Positions 24,838 to 36,959 of a stretch of 64,000 nt of DNA are shown piece after piece. The notes below the pieces were generated by a model. The model saw nothing but the letters and a program-made list of their open reading frames with translations. It ran no database searches and was not told where the DNA came from. Position 1 is the first letter of the stretch. Each line of letters starts with the position of its first letter. The translations under genes were made by a program, and so were the position numbers. This stretch comes from Papaver somniferum. Lineage: Eukaryota > Streptophyta > Magnoliopsida > Ranunculales > Papaveraceae. The DNA is taken from the NCBI RefSeq assembly GCF_003573695.1, contig NC_039363.1, forward strand, positions 162,208,747 through 162,272,746, written 5' to 3'.

Positions 24838-27371
24838 TGGTAGGCTTTGAAAAGGTGTAAAAAATTATCCCCGGCCAAAAACTTGGTGGGCCCGGAGATA
24901 TGTATAAAATTAAGCGTAATAAAAACGGGGGCCTACAGTAATACCGCAAGTGCACGGTCGTCGGTTGTAGCTCGTGCAAGTACGGGTCGATCCACAGAGA
25001 CTGGGTGTGTTTTGGAGTTTCTAGCTATTTTGGGTTCTAAATTTGCTAATGGGCTTTGAATACCAAAGGGGTCTTGAATATCAATGGGCTTTGAATACCC
25101 TTTGGAACTGTTGGGCTGAACTGAGCTTGGGCTCAGAAATGTGGACTATGGGCTTTAGGTCTTAAACAACTGGGCTTTGGTTAAGCCTGAATTGGATTGG
25201 GCTCAGCTTTTGAAGTGAGCTTTGGGCTCAGTTGGTTTTTGCCTTTGCTTGGCTGCAGGAAGCAGCAGCAACAACAGCAACAGCAGCTGCAGGAGGGCAA
25301 CAGCAACAGCAGCTACAGGAGAAAGAAGTGGCAGCAACAGCTGCAGCAGTGCAAAGAAAGAAGACTGCAGCACAAAAGAAACAGCAACAACAACTGCAGC
25401 AGAACAAGTGACAGAGAAGGCAATGTAGCAGCAGAAGTGGCAGAGCACAACAGCACAAGGCCAAGAAGAAGGAAAAGCAGTTAACAGGAAAAGGAGTAGC
25501 AGCAGGGGAAGCAAATAGTATAAGGCAGCAGTGCAATGCAGCAAGGCAAAGGCAAGTGCACAGCAAGGCCAAGGAAGGCAGCAGCAACAGAGTTGCAGCA
25601 AGCCAAGTGCAGTAACAAGAAAAGAAGTAGCACAAGCAAGGAATAAAATGCAAACAAAATGAACATGGAAGTAAAACAGTGACAGAAACAAAGAACAAAG
25701 CAACTACAAGCATAAAACAGTGCAAGATTAACCAAGGCCTAAGCCAAGGGCAGGGGTGATAAAGAAACTGAAATGAAGCAAGGCTAAGCTAAGGCAAGAT
25801 TATAGGCAAACAAATAGAATGGGAAGAAAAAGCTTGCTATGAGCACTAGTTTCTCCCAATGCTCAATCACAGTACAACCTAAGCATACAACAAGAATGGC
25901 AAGAAAATCAGCTTGCTATGAGCACTGATTTCTTGCCATTGCACAATTAGTTCAAAGCTTCACAGATGTATCTAGCCTAGCATTCCTTCAAATTAACAGT
26001 GACAAAGCAATGAGGATAACATGTAAACAAGAACATCACACATTAACAGTAAACAACACTAACAGGAATTGAAAACAAGAAATTGAAACATATACATTTA
26101 ACATGAGCACACTAACAGGAAAATAACACTTTTAACATATGCAGTGAAACTAAAATGGAACATTAACATGAAAACAACAACAGAACATAATGAACATGAA
26201 ATTAAATTGAGCTGAAATTGAACATTTAACAGGACATGAAAATTAACAGAACTTAGCAGTTCTGGATGCAGGCTAATCCCAACATAACTATTACAACACA
26301 CACATAAGGCTATTTATAGTCACAGACCCAAACTTCTCAAAATTATAAAATTAGGGTTTATAGAAAAATCCCCAAATTTCAACAGTGAAATTAGCTCACC
26401 TAAACGTCAAATTGACGCCGACCCATCCCTTCTCTGACTCCCCTGTATCACTCCATGCCTTCAATTTCAACTCTATTTCACCTAATTTGTCAATTTCACC
26501 TCTAGGGTTCCTGACATGGGAGAGGCGTGAAATTGAGTGATTAGGAGGACATAGAGTTGGTGAAAGTGGAAATAATGATGTGGGTTAGGGTTGTTGTGGA
26601 GAGCTGGTGGTGTTTGGTGGCGTCAGGGAGTGGTGGTGATGATGGTGGTGCGGCAGTTGCAGGAGGTGGCTCTGCAGAGGGGTACGGTGGAGAAGAAAGT
26701 GGCTCGACTGGTTGGGAGAGAAGGGTGTTTGGTTAGGTGGATGGGCTCGGGTGATAGGGTGTGAGGCGGGCGTATCGAGTTTGATGTTCTGCGATGCTGA
26801 GTCAATGGATGCGAAGCTGGTAGGTAGATCGGACGGTGATGTGAAGTGAAGCTTGTAGCGACCGTCAGATTTTCTGATACAACGAAGTTAACGGCTCTAG
26901 ATGGGGTTAGGTGTTGTAGTGTAAGGCGGAGATATCAAACTTTGATGCACAGCAAGAAGCGACCGTTGGATTCAACTACCATCTAATCTGAAGGCTTGGA
27001 ATTTCAGCGTTGTGGTGCTTGGCAGAGACTTCAGATTTTGATGCTCTATGAAGGAGCGACCGTCGATGCTTCTGAGAACTGATCTGATGGCTGAGAACGG
27101 AGGCGCTTTTGTGTGTAGAAAATGAGGTTGTGCGCACCATTCTTCGCGGCTTCCTTGCGTAATTTCTCCCGGCTTTTCACTACTTTTCTGCTCTTTTCGC
27201 TCCGCGACTCATCCGAACTTTATTTATACCTAAAAATGCAAAATTAATTAATAAAAAATTTATTCTTGAAAACAATGAAAATACAGAATATAAAATGTAG
27301 AATTAATGCATAAAAGATGAGTTAAAATGCCAACAAAAAGGGATAATATATACAATATTTGGCACTCATCA
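24838..27371 (-). mobile_element. 3' LTR of element D (2534 bp)
   Basis: Plus-strand ends are TGGTAGGC...CACTCATCA. It is nearly identical to 31196-33724; the differences are mostly one- to few-base indels. Orientation is minus, from the polypurine tract at its high-coordinate edge. It contains a CAG/CAA-rich tract (about 25255-25420) that gives long spurious ORFs, and sections rich in GTGAAAC/AACATTAACA-type simple motifs. Confidence 0.9.
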
Positions 27372-27385
27372 AATACCCCCAAACC
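27372..27385 (-). other. Polypurine tract of element D
   Basis: The minus strand reads AGGTTTGGGGGTATT immediately before the 3' LTR start TGATGAGTGCC. Similar tracts recur at about 28641-28660 and 29023-29036. Confidence 0.75.
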
Positions 27386-27988
27386 TGAATTTTACTTGTC
27401 CTCAAGTAAAACAAAACTAAGGAAATCCTAACTATACCACTGTCGCTGGTCTCTCGAATGCATTTAGCGTATGCACTAAGCCTTTTAAACCACTAAGTGT
27501 CCCTAGTGGACGAGTTGAAGTCTCGTGAAGGTTTACCAGAGGTGTGCCTACAAAACCTAAGGACAAAATATGAGCTCAGATTCCATCAAACGTGACATGT
27601 GCAAAACAGTTAAGCTCACAGCAAAATGGAGATGTCAATCTAGCTATCGAAGGCACAATCCTAGCACTGATAACAAAAAAAGACATGTGATAAGAGTGTA
27701 AAGTGTATCTACACATGTGTAAAGAAAGATTGAAGTTATGACTACTAATCACCAAGAGATAGTTTCTCAGGCTAAGAACTGAGGTCGAAATCTAGCTAGC
27801 TGTCCGGACTTTACGAGAATTGTGAATGAGTTGGAGGTATTTCACAATTACTCGCGTTGTACATCAATGGCATACACCCTCCTTGCTTATTACAACGAAA
27901 CAACAAAAGATGACTATTTACATGACTCTTATTACATTGACTATTCTTTTTATTTTTGGAACAAGAGATGATGGAATTGATAAATACT

Positions 27989-28019
<31 letters not shown>

Positions 28020-28061
28020 GATATTTTTTTCTCTTTTTTTTTCTTTCTGAATATATACATC

Positions 28062-28132
<71 letters not shown>

Positions 28133-28883
28133 CAAGGAAACACTTTTGATACATATACAAAAGGAAACAAAAATTACATGACACTTTGCAAGAGGTAGCC
28201 CTTTTTGATGCACCCAGTTAAATTCGATGGTTGTCTTTCTTAATGTAACCTCCACCTTCTATCCCAACCAACCAAAGAACAAGCTAGTCAAGTTTCGTTC
28301 AGTATTCTAAAGTGATTGGCAATCGTAACTTCCTATCCAACACCTTGAAGATCGAGGCCATACATGTATTGGTAGATCGTGCGCGTGCAAATTTCTTATC
28401 ACTATGTGAATTGTGCTAGAATCAGGGTGCCTAAATATCTAGACTAAGACTCCTAATAAAAACATATTTGCACAAGAGTCAACATTTCAAGGTAAATGAG
28501 CTCCATTTTTATGATTTTTTTTTCAATTTTTTAATTTTTTTTTGAATTTTTGATTTTTCAATTTTTTTGGAATTTTTCAATTTTTTCAAAAAGAAGGAGT
28601 TCGTTTTCAATTATAGCATATTATCGTGGCATCTACTCTATACCCCCAAACCTAAACTAAACATTGTCCTCAATGTTTCAAAATATGGAAAGGATTAAAA
28701 TGCAACATATGGAAAGGGACATGCTGAGTAGAGTAAAAGGAGAGAGAATACCCGATTTCGGTGAAAGCAGAATTAAAACTCCGTTATTCAAGGCAAAAAT
28801 CCAACATATTTCAGCCGAGATCATATTGGATTAGAAAAATATACAAAAGGAACAAAAGGATTTTTAAAATTTTATCTACTGGA
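27386..28883 (-). mobile_element. Element D non-coding 3' internal region with poly-T tracts
   Basis: No gene is present. It includes pure T runs of 28 (27992-28019) and 66 (28063-28128) bases and a T-rich stretch at 28517-28590. An internal polypurine-like copy sits near 28641 (TTTAGGTTTGGGGGTATA on the minus strand) after GAGGACAATG. Poly-lysine ORFs across the T runs are artefacts. Confidence 0.7.
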
Positions 28884-29279
28884 TTATATACAAAAATATT
28901 CACCATACACTAACAATCTAAAGAGTTGAGGATCAACCCAAAAGACGAAGTGTAGACATTTCAACAGCTTCACACAATAATAATAGGAAAGAAATGCAAG
29001 TGAAACTGTGAAACAAAATGAGCTACCCCCAAACCTGGATTTTACAGAAGATATAGTTTTGAAAACAAAATCGCGCAGTTTCGGGGGTTCATTATGCAAA
29101 AGGTCTAGCTCGAAATGAACTGTGCTAGGGACGGGCAAACATGCTAATTCCAACTGTGGTTCCTCAAATGTATTATATTTGGAAGCAAAATAGTCCAAGA
29201 GGACTTGGGAAGCACACAGTTCCAAACCTAGGTTAGGCATTTTCAGAAAAATTGGTTTTACAATATTGGTACAAACCAA
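28884..29279 (-). CDS. Element D small ORF with a membrane segment (131 aa)
   Basis: This intact minus-strand ORF is not from any replication enzyme. Visible parts are LGLELCASQVLLDYFASKYN, FEEPQLELACLPVPSTVHFE, NEPPKLRDFVFK, FGGSSFCFTVSLAFLSYYYC (a likely hydrophobic or membrane helix, residues about 85-108), and the end WVDPQLFRLLVYGEYF. From memory, similar tails occur in gag-only, Athila-like elements of other plants, which would imply selection, but I cannot verify that here. It lies downstream of gag and may be the end of a longer gag-linked frame broken at about 29280-29580. Function unknown. Confidence 0.5.
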   Translation of the reverse strand: MVCTNIVKPIFLKMPNLGLELCASQVLLDYFASKYNTFEEPQLELACLPVPSTVHFELDLLHNEPPKLRDFVFKTISSVKSRFGGSSFCFTVSLAFLSYYYCVKLLKCLHFVFWVDPQLFRLLVYGEYFCI

Positions 29280-29312
29280 ATCTAGGTTGGGTGGAAGGCC
29301 AACAATTGTGAC

Positions 29313-29510
29313 TTAGGTAGAAGAATAGGCATATATATCAATCAAATCAAAATCTTCTAACTCATCTACACATGTCACATCATGCTCATTATCATCAATC
29401 ACATTGGCAAGATTACAATCAGAATTATCAACATCATCAACAGATTTATTCTCGTGTATCGGCACATCAGGGGAAACATCACATGGAATACTAGAAGAAA
29501 TATCATGCAT
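29313..29510 (-). pseudogene. Element D acidic linker ORF between gag and the membrane ORF
   Basis: A 65-codon acidic minus-strand stretch (DDVDNSDCNLANVIDDNEHD, VDELEDFDLIDIYAYS) lies between gag and the membrane-segment ORF. It is probably part of one original frame, broken by indels on both sides. No domain recognised. Confidence 0.4.
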
Positions 29511-29583
29511 TAAGGTCGGGGCAGAGAAGCCTAATGTATTTGAACCAAAGGTTCCACAACATTTTCAGTATAGACATGTTCTT

Positions 29584-30378
29584 CTAAATAACATCATAAT
29601 CATCATCATCATCATGATAGGCATTTTGCAATCTAGGATAATTTTCAATCCTAAGGTCGGAGCTATTACAAGAATAAAACTCTAATTCATGGGGATGACT
29701 CATATCATGTGGTGTTGTTCCTGTTTCCCTAACGGATTCCCATTGATGGGTTTTCTCTGCAATCTCGGCTAAAAAATTCCATGCATCATCCACAGATTTA
29801 TCAATAAACTCACCATTACACATAGATTCAACCATGGTTCGAGATTTAAAGTCTAGTCCCTCATAGAGGATGACGACAAGTCTCCACTTCTCAATTCCAT
29901 GGTGCGGACATTCACTCAACAAATCATTAAAACGTTCAAAATAGTGAAAAACAGTTTCCTCATCCAATTGGACAAAACAATTGATACTTTGACGAATAGC
30001 GATGGTCCTATGGTGTGGAAAAATTTTTGGAAAAATTGATTAGTGAGTTGTTCCCAAGTGGTGATTGATTGTGGTCTCAAACCGTAAAACCATGTTTTGG
30101 CCCTTTCCTTTAAAGAAAATGTAAACAAACGCAATTTCAGAGAGCTTCGGACAAATGATCAGGTTGCATAGTCCGACAAATTTGTTCAAACTCTTTACAT
30201 GAGTATAGGGGTTCTCAGAATCGAACCCTCGAAATATAGGAAGTATTTGTATCATGCTTGCATTTATTTTAAAAGGGTTATTGGTTTGAGGTAAGACAAT
30301 ACATGATAATGGAATTTGTATTGATGGATACATGTATTCATGGAGAGCACGAGGTTGGTCCATTTTGAAATGACACAA
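29584..30378 (-). pseudogene. Element D gag, frameshifted
   Basis: Three overlapping minus-strand frames rebuild a capsid gene. The first holds MIQILPIFRGFDSENPYTHV, the second LKERAKTWFYGLRPQSITTW followed by EQLTNQFFQKFF, and the third QLDEETVFHYFERFNDLLSE, CPHHGIEKWRLVVILYEGLD, MVESMCNGEF and DDAWNFLAEIAEKTHQWE. This is the Retrotrans_gag family in the form typical of Athila-like and gag-only (TR-GAG) plant elements. At least two frameshifts interrupt it. No protease, reverse transcriptase or integrase follows. Confidence 0.8.
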
Positions 30379-30486
30379 AGCCCACTATTTGGTTTTAAAT
30401 GGGCAAATTTTAAAAATTTGGTTTTGGGAAAATTTTGGTTTTGATGGGCTGTAAAAGAAAAGTTTGGTTTAAAATGGGAGCAAAAG

Positions 30487-30524
<38 letters not shown>

Positions 30525-31170
30525 AAAAGAAGAAAATAAAATTTGGTTTTTGAAATGGGAGCAAGCCCACTGTGCAAGCCTCTGATGAAATGAAGGCTGC
30601 GGCCTACGAAAATCCAAGTTTTAATTTTGAAAGTTTAATTTGGCCCAGTTGGTTAAGGCCCGACGTTTGTTTTAAAACTTTGGTTTCGAGGTCCACTCTT
30701 GAGTGGAAGCAAGTCCACAATCAGTTATAAGCTCAGCTGGGTTTAAACCCAGAGTCCAAAATATAAGTCCAATGGAAAAATTTAAACAAGCCCACACAAA
30801 ATAAATACAAGCCCACAAATTAAACAACAAGCCCACAAATAAATTATTACAAACCCAAAATAGAAAAATAAAAGCCCAAAAAATTGGGTTAATTATTACA
30901 AGCCCACAATTAAAAAATTTGGAAGCCCACAGGTTGGGTTCTCTCAATGAATGGGTTTAGGCTTACCTTTTTAGCACAGCCCAGCTGCTCTGATATTGTT
31001 GCAAAAACCCAGTTGGGTTTTGGTTCTTTTCCTTGGTGGCGTCCCAGCAGAGGAAAAACAGGTTCAGAATCAGCAGGTCCAACAGCAAATGAAATGAAGC
31101 AGATGCAGATGCAAATGCTATGAATGAAATACAAAATAGCTAAAAAAACACAGATAAAACACAGCACCAA
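30379..31170 (-). mobile_element. Element D leader between PBS and gag
   Basis: Non-coding. It has a 32-base poly-T run (30489-30520) and many copies of a GCCCACAA-type word between about 30700 and 30930. Confidence 0.65.
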
Positions 31171-31195
31171 TCCCCGGCAACGCGCGCCAAAAACT
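31171..31195 (-). other. Primer-binding site of element D
   Basis: The minus strand reads TTTGGCGCGCGTTGCCGGGG just after the 5' LTR. It is the Athila/Tat-type TTTGGCGCCGTTGCCGGGGA with a small change in the middle. Confidence 0.75.
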
Positions 31196-33724
31196 TGGTA
31201 GGCTTGAAAAGGTGTAAAAATTATCCCCGCCAAAAACTTGGTGGCCCGGAGATATGTATAAAATTAGCGTAATAAAACGGGGGCCTACAGTAATACCGCA
31301 AGTGCACGGTCGTCGGTTGTAGCTCGTGCAAGTACGGGTCGATCCACAGAGACTGGGTGTGTTTTGGAGTTTCTAGCTATTTTGGGTTCTAAATTTGCTA
31401 ATGGGCTTGAATACCAAAGGGGTCTTGAATATCAATGGGCTTTGAATACCCTTTGGAACTGTTGGGCTGAACTGAGCTTGGGCTCAGAAATGTGGACTAT
31501 GGGCTTTAGGTCTTAAACAACGGGCTTTGGTTAAGCCTGAATTGGATTGGGCTCAGCTTTTGAAGTGAGCTTTGGGCTCAGTTGGTTTTTTGCCTTTGCT
31601 TGGCTGCAGGAAGCAGCAGCAACAACAGCAACACAGCTGCAGGAGGGCAACAGCAACAGCAGCTACAGGAGAAAGAAGTGGCAGCAACAGCTGCAGCAGT
31701 GCAAAGAAAGAAGACTGCAGCACAAAAGAAACAGCAACAGCAACTGCAGCAGAACAAGTGACAGAGAAGGCAATTAGCAGCAGAAGTGGCAGAGCACAAC
31801 AGCACAAGGCCAAGAAGAAGGAAAAGCAGTTAACAGGAAAAGGAGTAGCAGCAGGGAAGCAAATAGTATAAGGCAGCAGTGCAATGCAGCAAGGCAAGGC
31901 AAGTGCACAGCAAGGCCAAGGAAGGCCAGCAACAGAGTTGCAGCAAGCCAAGTGCAGTAACAAGAAAAGAAGTAGCACAAGCAAGGAATAAAATGCAAAC
32001 AAAATGAACATGGAAGTAAAACAGTGACAGAAACAAAGAACAAAGCAACTACAAGCATAAAACAGTGCAAGATTAACCAAGGCCTAAGCCAAGGGCAGGG
32101 TGATAAAGAAACTGAAATGAAGCAAGGCTAAGCTAAGGCAAGATTATAGGCAAACAAATAGAATGGGAAGAAAACTAGCTGCTATGAGCACTAGTTTCTC
32201 CCAATGCTCAATCACAGTACAACCTAAGCATACAACAAGAATGGCAAGAAAATCAGCTTGCTATGAGCACTGATTTCTTGCCATTGCACAATTAGTTCAA
32301 AGCTTCACAGATGTATCTAGCCTAGCATTCCTTCAAATTAACAGTGACAAAGCAATGAGGATAACATGTAAACAAGAACATCACACATTAACAGTAAACA
32401 ACACTAACAGGAATTGAAAACAAGAAATTGAAACATATACATTTAACATGAGCACACTAACAGGAAAATAACACTTTTAACATATGCAGTGAAACTAAAA
32501 TGGAACATTAACATGAAAACCTTAACAGAACATAATGAACATGAAATTAAATTGAGCTGAAATTGAACATTTAACAGGACATGAAAATTAACAGAACTTA
32601 GCAGTTCTGGATGCAGGCTAATCCCAACATAACTATTACAACACACATAAGGCTATTTATAGTCACAGACCCAAACTTCTCAAAATTATAAAATTAGGGT
32701 TTATAGAAAAATCCCCAAATTTCAACAGTGAAATTAGCTCACCTAAACGTCAAATTGACGCCGACCCATCCCTTCTCTGACTCCCCTGTATCACTCCATG
32801 CCTTCAATTTCAACTCTATTTCACCTAATTTGTCAATTTCACCTCTAGGGTTCCTGACATGGGAGAGGCGTGAAATTGAGTGATTAGGAGGACATAGAGT
32901 TGGTGAAAGTGGAAATAATGATGTGGGTTAGGGTTGTTGTGGAGAGCTGGTGGTGTTTGGTGGCGTCAGGGAGTGGTGGTGATGATGGTGGTGCGGCAGT
33001 TGCAGGAGGTGGCTCTGCAGAGGGGTACGGTGGAGAAGAAAGTGGCTCGACTGGTTGGGAGAGAAGGGTGTTTGGTTAGGTGGATGGGCTCGGGTGATAG
33101 GGTGTGAGGCGGGCGTATCGAGTTTGATGTTCTGCGATGCTGAGTCAATGGATGCGAAGCTGGTAGGTAGATCGGACGGTGATGTGAAGTGAAGCTTGTA
33201 GCGACCGTCAGATTTTCTGATACAACGAAGTTAACGGCTCTAGATGGGGTTAGGTGTTGTAGTGTAAGGCGGAGATATCAAACTTTGATGCACAGAAAGA
33301 AAGCGACCGTTGGATTCAACTACCATCTAATCTGAAGGCTTGGAATTTCAGCGTTGTGGTGCTTGGCAGAGACTTCAGATTTTGATGCTCTATGAAGGAG
33401 CGACCGTCGGATGCTTCTGAGAACTGATCTGATGGCTGAGAACGGAGGCGCTTTTGTGTGTAGAAAATGAGGTTGTGCGCACCATTCTTCGCGGCTTCCT
33501 TGCGTAATTTCTCCCGGCTTTTCACTACTTTTCTGCTCTTTTCGCTCCGCGACTCATCCGAACTTTATTTACTACCTAAAAATGCAAAATTAATTAATAA
33601 AAATATTTATTCTTGAAAACAATGAAAATACAGAATATGGGATAAAATGTAGAATTAATGCATAAAAGATGAGTTAAAATGCCAACAAAAAGGGATAAAT
33701 ATATACAATATTTGGCACTCATCA
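31196..33724 (-). mobile_element. 5' LTR of element D (2529 bp)
   Basis: Partner of 24838-27371; on the minus strand it begins TGATGAGTGCCAAATATTG. The whole element runs 24838-33724 (8887 bp) with TSD CTAGG at both sides. Internal region is only 3.8 kb and lacks pol, so it must be mobilised by enzymes from another element. Confidence 0.9.
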
Positions 33725-33729
33725 CTAGG
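33725..33729. repeat. Target site duplication CTAGG (right) of element D
   Basis: Copy of 24833-24837. Confidence 0.85.
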
Positions 33730-34240
33730 CTAGTTAAATTATGTGGCCAACTTGCGTGGCCGTGATTGTTTCTGAGACTGACACGGACAGTCCAGATTTC
33801 CTTTAAGGGATTAAACTTGCTCGATCAGGCTAATATAAGCATGCTGATACGAGATTCTCTTTGTCAGAGAATGGTATGGCCTGTATGGGTATTTCATGCA
33901 TGCCTCACTATTGACACTCGGAGATTCGTGTTACTCTGCTAAGAGTAAACACTCAGTCGTCATGCCGCGTCAATAATGAGGGTCCTGCTGAGAACAACAC
34001 AGGAAATACAAGGCAACTCGTGCATTAATTGATAATTCTATAAATTCACATAATATTTGGGATGGTTGCTACATGCACCATTCTGGGTGAATTTCATGTA
34101 TTTATTGAATTACTTCGAATAAATAAAGTGAAGAGGTTTTCTGCGCTCATCACTTATCAAATGGCCTTCCCGTTTGCAGGATGTCAGCGCATAAAATACG
34201 TTTTACAATTTTAGCTTTGAACTAAAATCCACCATCAACA
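33730..34240 (-). mobile_element. Element B 5' LTR, outer part
   Basis: On the minus strand it begins TGTTGATGGTGGATTTTAG at 34240, the same start as the LTRs at 49587 and 57116. It continues at 24837 once element D is removed. Confidence 0.75.
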
Positions 34241-36950
34241 GAAGTGACAAAGAATAATTAATTTTCAGAATGTACACTGATGTCGCTTAAGTGACAAAAT
34301 CACACATACCAGCTACAAATATTCCTGCAAGGTTAGAAATCCTCGGTATGGGGTACACCATAGACTACGGTGTTGCAACTACACTTGGTGGAAGTGTAGT
34401 TGAGGCCGTGTCTCCATAAACGAAGATGGAGAGACCACCAGGTTCGATCAATGCTCACCTAGAAAGGAAGTAGATGAGTAAGGCACAACCTAATTTGTAT
34501 CATTAATGAAATCATCTCACTTGATTGTCTCTGACTATGTCCATGAATCAATAATGGAGGACACTCCGAAGTTTTAAATGATTATGGAGAACAATGAAAT
34601 CCCGACGGATTATGAGAATGCACATGAGTCAATGGAAGGATCATGTGTGCACACTGATGGTATAATCCATAAATAGTTGCTCCAGAAGTAGAGCACAATG
34701 AGATCGAACCATGCTTTATTTTGATTAATTTCAAATAAATAACATATTTGGTCTACACAATCCAGGTAGAACTTAGTTCTTTGGCAAATATATGAGTATT
34801 TGGTGTGGTAGTGCTAACCGACCAAGTGTAAAGCCTATTGGACATACATAATTAATTTTTCATAAAGCATAATGAGAAGAAAGTAGTCTTAAATTACAAA
34901 GACTCGCCTTGTGGCGCGAGGTTTCTCACAAAGCCCTGGAATTTTTCTCTTGTAATGAACGTTATAGAGTTCCGCTACTTAGTTAGCTTGGTAATTTCAT
35001 AAGGATTTGAAATGCAGCATATGTATGTGGTTGTTACGTATCTCTGAAAGAATCAAGAGATAGAAGATATTTACAAAAGTACTTGATAGACTTTTGTTGC
35101 CCAAATCAAATGACTCTAAACCACATAGTGCGTTTACATTTAGATAGAATGCTCACTTATAGATTCAAGCAATCAGGCGGATGTGGAATACCTGTCTAAG
35201 TGGCTATTTGATTTGGAGGGATAGACAAGTAACTTATTTTTCCTTGCGTATTCATAAGAAAGTTCATGATTTGGAATTGTAGCTATTTATGTTGATGGTA
35301 CAGACATGATGTGTACTCTTGATGTAATACGAGACCTTAAAAGTTATTTAAAATCCGAATTTGAGATGAAAAATCTAGGGAAAGCTCGATCGAATACTGA
35401 GCTTGTGGTATATTATTCCACCAGTTTGCATATGTCTAAAGTTATCAGGCAATTTAACAAAGACATGTATCCTGATAGCACTCCCATGATTAGTCGAGGT
35501 TCAAATGTAAGTAAGTGACCGTTTCGTCTAAAGAAAGATGACGAAGATGTGTTGGGAGATGAAATTCCCATATCTAAGTACAATAGACACATTGTCGTAC
35601 TTAGTATAATAATGTACTCGATAAAATTTTGCATCCCCAGGGAACTTGTTAGCTAGATATAGCTCAGCGCCAACGCAACATCATTTGAATGGTATAGTGA
35701 ATGTAATCATGTACTTAAAAGTAACCATTGACATAAATTTGTTTTATTCCTGCAAAGACATTAAAAGGAATGCTAATGAAAGTGCAATCCAAAAGTTGTT
35801 GACTATGAAGGAACAATAATCTCTTCTCCAACGAAAGTAATCAGAGGGGGATATGGTAGATTATTTTCTAAGTCATTACCAATATTCAGTTTCGAAAAAT
35901 ACATGACTAAAGGAACTGTCTGGAACAACTCTGAAAGTAATCAGGGGGAGGATCCAAGGATATGATGTCGACATATTTTACTTCGAAATTGAAGCTGTGT
36001 TGTACTCTTTTTCCCGTCGATCGAGATAGTTTTTCCCAAAGGGTTTTGTTACTCGACAAGGTTTTTAGCGAGACAACACTAAAAACATCAAGTATGTTGA
36101 ACGTTGAAGACATAAAGATCGTGTTGATATTACTGAAAATATCTGAATCAAATAAATGAAATGCGATAGTCTGTTAAGCAAAGTAACTTCCAGAATCAAC
36201 AACAGGGTTTTATAAACGTTCAAGTCACCAAAGTAAAAGTGTGATAAACTCCTTTTGACTGCATTAGAGTAACAAAAATTGTCTGACATCAGGGAGAGCA
36301 TCTAATGGTGTGTTGAACTATTTTCCTTCACCGGGGTTACTTTTTCCCACAGGGTTTTGTTACTCGGTAAGGTTTTCAATGAGACAACAACAAACACCGG
36401 GAATGCAATTTCCCAGCTAAGGCTATTGTCTTTCCCACAAGGATTTTCTGCCTTAGGAATTGTGAAGCAACTAGTCAACTTCAACAAAACAAAGTGATCA
36501 TCTGCAACAGATCACCTTTACTTGCATCTTCCACGTTGTACTCTTTTCCTTCGTCAAGGTTTTGTCCAACTGGATTTTTCCTTGTCAAGGTTTTAATGAG
36601 ACAACGTATACACATCCAACTATATTCTAAGTTTACTTAATATTGTACTCTTTTTCTTTAGTTCAGGTTTTGTCCCTCAGGGTTTTTTCTGACGAAGTTT
36701 TAACGAAGCAATTAACTTAGACTCGTCGATCTTTGATGATCGTATTGCATGTGATGAACTACATGTAAAATACGAGACAACATGTGAAGTATTACATGTG
36801 AAGAGTTGTACCAAGGTTTTGTCCCACTGGGTTTTTTCTTTATCAAAATTTTAATGAGGCAATGGACTCCGACACAAGTCATCAAGGAGAACGACATTTG
36901 AAGAACTATATGTAAAGCATTATGTATAAAGTTTTGTTATTGAACCGCAT
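34241..36950 (+). pseudogene. Decayed Ty1/copia pol and 3' region
   Basis: Shifting plus-strand frames give copia pieces. IPARLEI near 34318 belongs to the linker before reverse transcriptase. At 35283-35420, AIYVDGTDM and LKSEFEMKNLGKA are the reverse transcriptase YVDD box, here YVDG, with its following F.MKDLG motif. YPDSTPMISRG and ISKYNRHIV follow. A GTAATCAGGGGGAGGATCC purine tract at 35937 and five imperfect copies of a TTTTGT...GGGTTTTT...AAGGTTTTAATGAGACAAC unit (about 36001-36860) form the 3' untranslated part. Stops throughout. Confidence 0.65.
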
Positions 36951-36959
36951 AAGGGGGAG
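36951..36959 (+). other. Polypurine tract of the copia element
   Basis: AAGGGGGAG immediately before TGTTAC, the start of a short copia LTR. Confidence 0.65.

Noticed and set aside
25203..25735. Long minus-strand ORFs (165-166 codons, Leu/Cys/Ala-rich) and Gln/Ser-rich plus-strand ORFs; repeated at 31553-32080
   Set aside because: They arise from a CAG/CAA-rich low-complexity tract within an LTR and are present in both LTR copies with frame-breaking indels.
27811..28184. Poly-lysine ORFs
   Set aside because: They are translations of poly-T runs.
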